Positions 6,324 through 9,007 of a stretch of 9,007 bases of DNA are shown here, piece after piece; position 1 is the first letter of the stretch; each line of letters begins with the position of its first letter. The DNA comes from an uncultured Treponema sp. (GTDB lineage Bacteria > Spirochaetota > Spirochaetia > Treponematales > Treponemataceae), in NCBI RefSeq assembly GCF_938029485.1, contig NZ_CALHGC010000296.1, forward strand, positions 1-9,007. The letters run 5' to 3'. The translations under genes and the position numbers were made by a program. Below the pieces are notes generated by a model, which did no database searches, was not told the DNA's origin, and worked only from the letters and a program-made list of their open reading frames with translations.

Positions 6324-8411
6324 CTATACCTTAAACTTAGAAACCTCTGCAGCAAGAGCGGCGATACTCTCTTTAGTGCGCAGTGTAATTTGGTTAACTT
6401 CTTGTACGGAGGTATTGATGTAAGATGAACCGGAGGTCATTTCGTCCATACTGCCGGTAATAACACGGGTAAGGTCGTCAAGAATTGACATTTCCTTTGC
6501 GGCTTTTTCGCCGCCCTTCAGCATTTCTGCAGAACCACTATTGACTTCAACCGTAACCGTATTGATATTCTTGATTGCGGTCAGAACTTCCCTACTGGCG
6601 TTTTCCTGTTCGCGCATCGCTTCGGTCAGTTGATTACTCATCATCTTAACCTGTTCGGACAGATTAAAAATTGCATTGAATTTTTCTTCAACTGTACGTG
6701 CCGAACCGGAAAGTCCTTCGATTTCCGTGCCAAACTGTTTAAGCGTCGTTGTGATGGTCTTTCCTTGCGTTGCGGAATCTTCGGCCAATTTGCGAATTTC
6801 GTCGGCAACAACTGCAAATCCCTTACCTGCTTCCCCTGCATGGGCTGCCTCAATTGCCGCATTCATTGCAAGCAGGTTTGTCTGACTGGCAATATGCTGG
6901 ATAACGCCGCTCGCTTCGATTAAGCTACCTGATTCTTCTGCAATCCTTTGCGTAATGGCATTGGAACTATGCAACGTTTCTTTGCCGTCGGAAGTTGCCG
7001 AAGCGAGGGATTTTATAGATTCATCAGTTCTTTCCAGAGTCTTGGTAATAGAAGCGATATTTGCAACCATTTCTTCGATAGCCGAAGAAGATTCCGCAAC
7101 GCTCGCCGCTTGAGTCGCAATGCTGCCGTTTAACTGTTTAATGGTTTGGATAATTTCTTCTATTGTAGCGGAGGTTTCCGTAACGCTTGAAGCCTGTGTA
7201 AATATCTTCCGCTTTACATCTTCAATATGTGTACTGATCTCATTTGCAGCGCCGGCAGTTTCCGACATATTCTGTGCAAGTTCATCGCCTATCTTTGTCA
7301 TCGCACCGGCATTTTTATCAACGGATTGAATTGCCGTTCTAATCTTTCCGATCGTTTCGTTGAAATACTCCGAAAGATTGCGGATCTCATCCAAACCCGT
7401 TAGCGGCAAGCTGACGGTTAAGTCTCCTTCACCCTGGGCAATATCTTTTAGAGCGGCGGTTACGCGTACAAGCGGATTGATAATACGATGCGACAGCCAA
7501 TACACTACGATAGCGGCGATAACCAGCATTGCTACGCCGATAAGATACATCCACCGATTTAATGTTCGTACATCAGTTAAAAATTCTTTTTCGGGAGCCA
7601 GCAACATCACAACCCAGTCGGTTTCCATCTTTTTTCCTACCACAAATTGCGTTTCACCGTTATATGAACCTGAGCCGCTTACGACATCCTCCGATCTAAA
7701 TACCGATTCAACCAGAGCGGACAGTGAAGCCATATCCTTATCATTTGCGGCAGCATCGCTGATGGAAGTTTGTGCGGCAACTCGGCTAAAGTCGGTGTCT
7801 CCGATAACTTTCCTGCTGGTTCCGACAATAAAGACGGATCCGCTTGTGCCGACGGTAACGGTTTTACAGATATCGGAAAGATATCGCCCGTCTATATCGA
7901 TCGAAAAGAAACCTACAATTTTCTGATCTTTTCCATACATGGGAATTGCATATGAGATGAGAAAAACATCCTTCCCCGCCGGAAAAGGTTCGGACAAAAA
8001 TGGAGTCCCGTTCATAACGGTGTTGTACCACGACTGATTTCCGCAAAAAAAACTGCTGCCGTCGGCACGAATAAGGTTTCCGTCCATGCCTGCCATACCG
8101 TAGCTTTTTACGGACGGCTGGCGTTTAATAAGAAAATCAATTTCTCGTAATCGTTCAGGGATACTTAAACTTTCATCAAACAGAACGGGAGTATCGGCGA
8201 CCCCCTCAAGCCAGAAGGAAAGATCTTCGATTTCATGATCGATTTTTTCGGCAGTTGTAACCGCTTTGTTTTGCAGTAACTCCATAACCTTTGCAGTAAT
8301 TGCCCGTCTGACAATAGTGCCGGTCAAAACGGTCTGTAAAACCGATACCGTAATAACGAATAATGCAAAAATAATAATCATTCTTTTTTGCAAACCGAGT
8401 TGTTTCTTCAT
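6324..8411 (-). CDS. Methyl-accepting chemotaxis protein with large extracytoplasmic sensor domain
   Basis: A 695-residue transmembrane chemoreceptor. Membrane segment 1 is at about 11-32. A periplasmic sensor of about 250 residues (33-283) has dCache-like character: SWYNTVMNG at 127-135, ISYAIPMY at 152-159, VGFFSIDIDG at 166-175. Membrane segment 2 is at 287-306, followed by a HAMP linker (about 307-360). The cytoplasmic signalling domain has the invariant hairpin tip EAAHAGEAGKGFAVVADEIR (521-540), which contacts CheA and CheW. It should sense a small extracellular molecule and steer flagellar rotation; the ligand cannot be read off, and the full amino-acid-binding motif of dCache domains is not evident. 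The C-terminus (AEVSKFKV) has no CheR-binding pentapeptide. The start is supported by GAGGAG (8422-8417) 5 nt before the ATG. It stands alone, without other chemotaxis genes nearby. Confidence 0.95.
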   Translation of the reverse strand: MKKQLGLQKRMIIIFALFVITVSVLQTVLTGTIVRRAITAKVMELLQNKAVTTAEKIDHEIEDLSFWLEGVADTPVLFDESLSIPERLREIDFLIKRQPSVKSYGMAGMDGNLIRADGSSFFCGNQSWYNTVMNGTPFLSEPFPAGKDVFLISYAIPMYGKDQKIVGFFSIDIDGRYLSDICKTVTVGTSGSVFIVGTSRKVIGDTDFSRVAAQTSISDAAANDKDMASLSALVESVFRSEDVVSGSGSYNGETQFVVGKKMETDWVVMLLAPEKEFLTDVRTLNRWMYLIGVAMLVIAAIVVYWLSHRIINPLVRVTAALKDIAQGEGDLTVSLPLTGLDEIRNLSEYFNETIGKIRTAIQSVDKNAGAMTKIGDELAQNMSETAGAANEISTHIEDVKRKIFTQASSVTETSATIEEIIQTIKQLNGSIATQAASVAESSSAIEEMVANIASITKTLERTDESIKSLASATSDGKETLHSSNAITQRIAEESGSLIEASGVIQHIASQTNLLAMNAAIEAAHAGEAGKGFAVVADEIRKLAEDSATQGKTITTTLKQFGTEIEGLSGSARTVEEKFNAIFNLSEQVKMMSNQLTEAMREQENASREVLTAIKNINTVTVEVNSGSAEMLKGGEKAAKEMSILDDLTRVITGSMDEMTSGSSYINTSVQEVNQITLRTKESIAALAAEVSKFKV

Positions 8412-8480
8412 AGTTGCTCCTCATCCCAAAACTCATAGCGTCGCAAAAGCGATAAAACGATTATTAATTGCTGAATGGGT

Positions 8481-8510
8481 ATCTCAAAAAAAAATACGGT
8501 TCTTAGAGAT
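8481..8510 (-). promoter_or_regulatory. Hairpin with A/T tract at the 5' end of the chemoreceptor leader
   Basis: ATCTC (8481-8485) and GAGAT (8506-8510) form an inverted repeat. Inside it the nine-A tract (8486-8494) can pair partly with TTCTT (8500-8504) after one mismatch. In the message this hairpin would begin about 5 nt after the predicted transcript start. It may stabilise the 5' end or do nothing; no known riboswitch motif was recognised in the leader of about 104 nt. A second tiny stem, TCGC-AAAA-GCGA, lies at 8441-8452. Confidence 0.3.
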
Positions 8511-8521
8511 GTATACTTTTT

Positions 8522-8549
8522 ATTATCATTATCTGTGGCATCATGTCAA
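8522..8549 (-). promoter_or_regulatory. Sigma-70-type promoter of the chemoreceptor gene
   Basis: On the minus strand a perfect -35 hexamer TTGACA (8549-8544) is followed after 16 nt by GATAAT (8527-8522), 5 of 6 consensus bases. The expected transcript start is near 8515. This is the strongest promoter by eye in the window. It argues that this chemoreceptor uses the housekeeping sigma factor rather than a flagellar one. Confidence 0.7.
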
Positions 8550-8578
8550 TTATCCAAGAGCAGAGCAAACGTATCTGC

Positions 8579-8608
8579 ATATTTTTTTAACTTTTTTCAA
8601 AAAAATAT
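8579..8608. repeat. Perfect A/T-only inverted repeat between divergent genes
   Basis: ATATTTTTTT (8579-8588) and AAAAAAATAT (8599-8608) are exact inverted copies around the 10-nt loop AACTTTTTTC. It lies about 30 bp upstream of the chemoreceptor -35 element and 45 bp before the divergent gene at 8653. The phased A/T tracts suggest bent DNA or a site for a nucleoid protein or regulator. The divergent gene's own promoter should lie around here, but no good hexamer pair was found. Confidence 0.55.
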
Positions 8609-8652
8609 CAAAATTCTTAGCCAAAAGCCCGCGCGTGCCGCATAAAGGAAGT

Positions 8653-9007
8653 ATGAACTTTACAAGATATTATTACGGCATTAAGCGTATGCCAATCCTA
8701 TTGTGTTTATTTGTTGCTGTCTTTACGGATCTTTCCGCGCAAAGCCACGGGCAGCAATCGTTTTTTGACCGTCTTACCGATGAGCGCTTTATATTCGACC
8801 GGCTGAACGAAGACGATACCGATGAGGAATCTGAAATTGAAATGAATGAAAATTCCGAAAGTGAAACGGTGAGAGAATACGTTTCCGATGAAACTTCCGA
8901 AAGCGAACAGAAAACAAACGCCACCAAGAGCGAAACTGTCAAAGATGCCGAACAACAGCCGGACGAATCGGCTAAGTCTCAAACGGACAAAGTAGATTCC
9001 GCCTCGA
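8653..9007 (+). CDS. Exported, highly acidic protein of unknown function (3' end outside window)
   Basis: An ATG at 8653 opens a frame of 118 codons with no stop before the window end, so the gene is truncated here. Residues 1-29 look like a signal peptide: basic n-region (RYYYGIKR), hydrophobic core MPILLCLFVAVF, and a likely cut after LSA before QSHGQQ. A short imperfect duplication follows (FFDRLTDER then FIFDRLNED, about residues 37-54). From about residue 53 the chain is rich in Glu, Asp, Ser and Thr (DDTDEESEIEMNENSESE and similar), probably disordered. AAGGA (8645-8649) lies only 3 nt before the ATG, which is short, but the next ATG at 8689 would lose the basic n-region. No family is recognised. 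It is divergent from the chemoreceptor gene. Open frames on the opposite strand give Ser/Phe-rich products and are judged shadows. Confidence 0.7.
   Translation, partial: MNFTRYYYGIKRMPILLCLFVAVFTDLSAQSHGQQSFFDRLTDERFIFDRLNEDDTDEESEIEMNENSESETVREYVSDETSESEQKTNATKSETVKDAEQQPDESAKSQTDKVDSAS

Noticed and set aside
7360..7926. A 188-codon open frame on the + strand
   Set aside because: It is antisense to the sensor and HAMP part of the chemoreceptor gene and shows only Ser/Thr-rich low complexity.
8412..8515. A riboswitch in the leader of about 104 nt of the chemoreceptor gene
   Set aside because: Only short A/T-rich stems were found; none of the conserved motifs of c-di-GMP or other common riboswitches could be recognised.
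8673..8982. Two overlapping minus-strand open frames near the window end
   Set aside because: Their Ser- and Phe-rich products are what the reverse complement of GAA/GAT-rich codons yields; the + strand frame has a signal peptide and a purine-rich ribosome binding site.

Overview
The window looks like the chromosome of a host-associated spirochaete, most likely a Treponema. The grounds are an ECF substrate-binding subunit of the Trep_Strep type, a chemoreceptor with a treponeme-like C-terminal end, and a mix of AT-rich and GC-richer genes. This is an inference from protein character; no rRNA or other marker is present. All functional names come from motifs read by eye, not from database searches.

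Left part (1-3368, + strand): the 3' end of an AraC-family regulator, a 102-bp gap, then a tight three-gene operon for an energy-coupling factor (ECF) vitamin/micronutrient importer. The operon encodes a membrane S component, the transmembrane coupling protein EcfT and a double ABC ATPase EcfA. The genes overlap by 1 nt and 4 nt, so they are probably translationally coupled. The substrate is unknown, and the AraC protein is the obvious candidate regulator.

Middle (3369-6323): a 130-bp convergent gap holds a probable bidirectional terminator. On the minus strand follow radA (DNA repair/recombination ATPase) and, 2 nt upstream of it, a membrane-anchored HtrA/DegS-type serine protease. A well-formed sigma-70 promoter precedes htrA, with nine T's inside its -35/-10 spacer. 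An A/U-rich hairpin touches the htrA Shine-Dalgarno sequence. These make the htrA-radA leader the most interesting regulatory spot in the window.

Right part (6324-9007): a minus-strand methyl-accepting chemotaxis protein with a large extracytoplasmic sensor region, driven by a strong promoter (perfect -35) and a leader of about 100 nt. Divergent from it, a + strand gene for a secreted, extremely acidic protein of unknown function starts at 8653 and runs off the window end. A perfect A/T-only inverted repeat lies between the two.

No tRNA, rRNA, insertion sequence, CRISPR array or prophage gene was seen. I found no clear case of a wholly new system; the best leads are the orphan ECF importer, the htrA leader architecture and the acidic exported protein.
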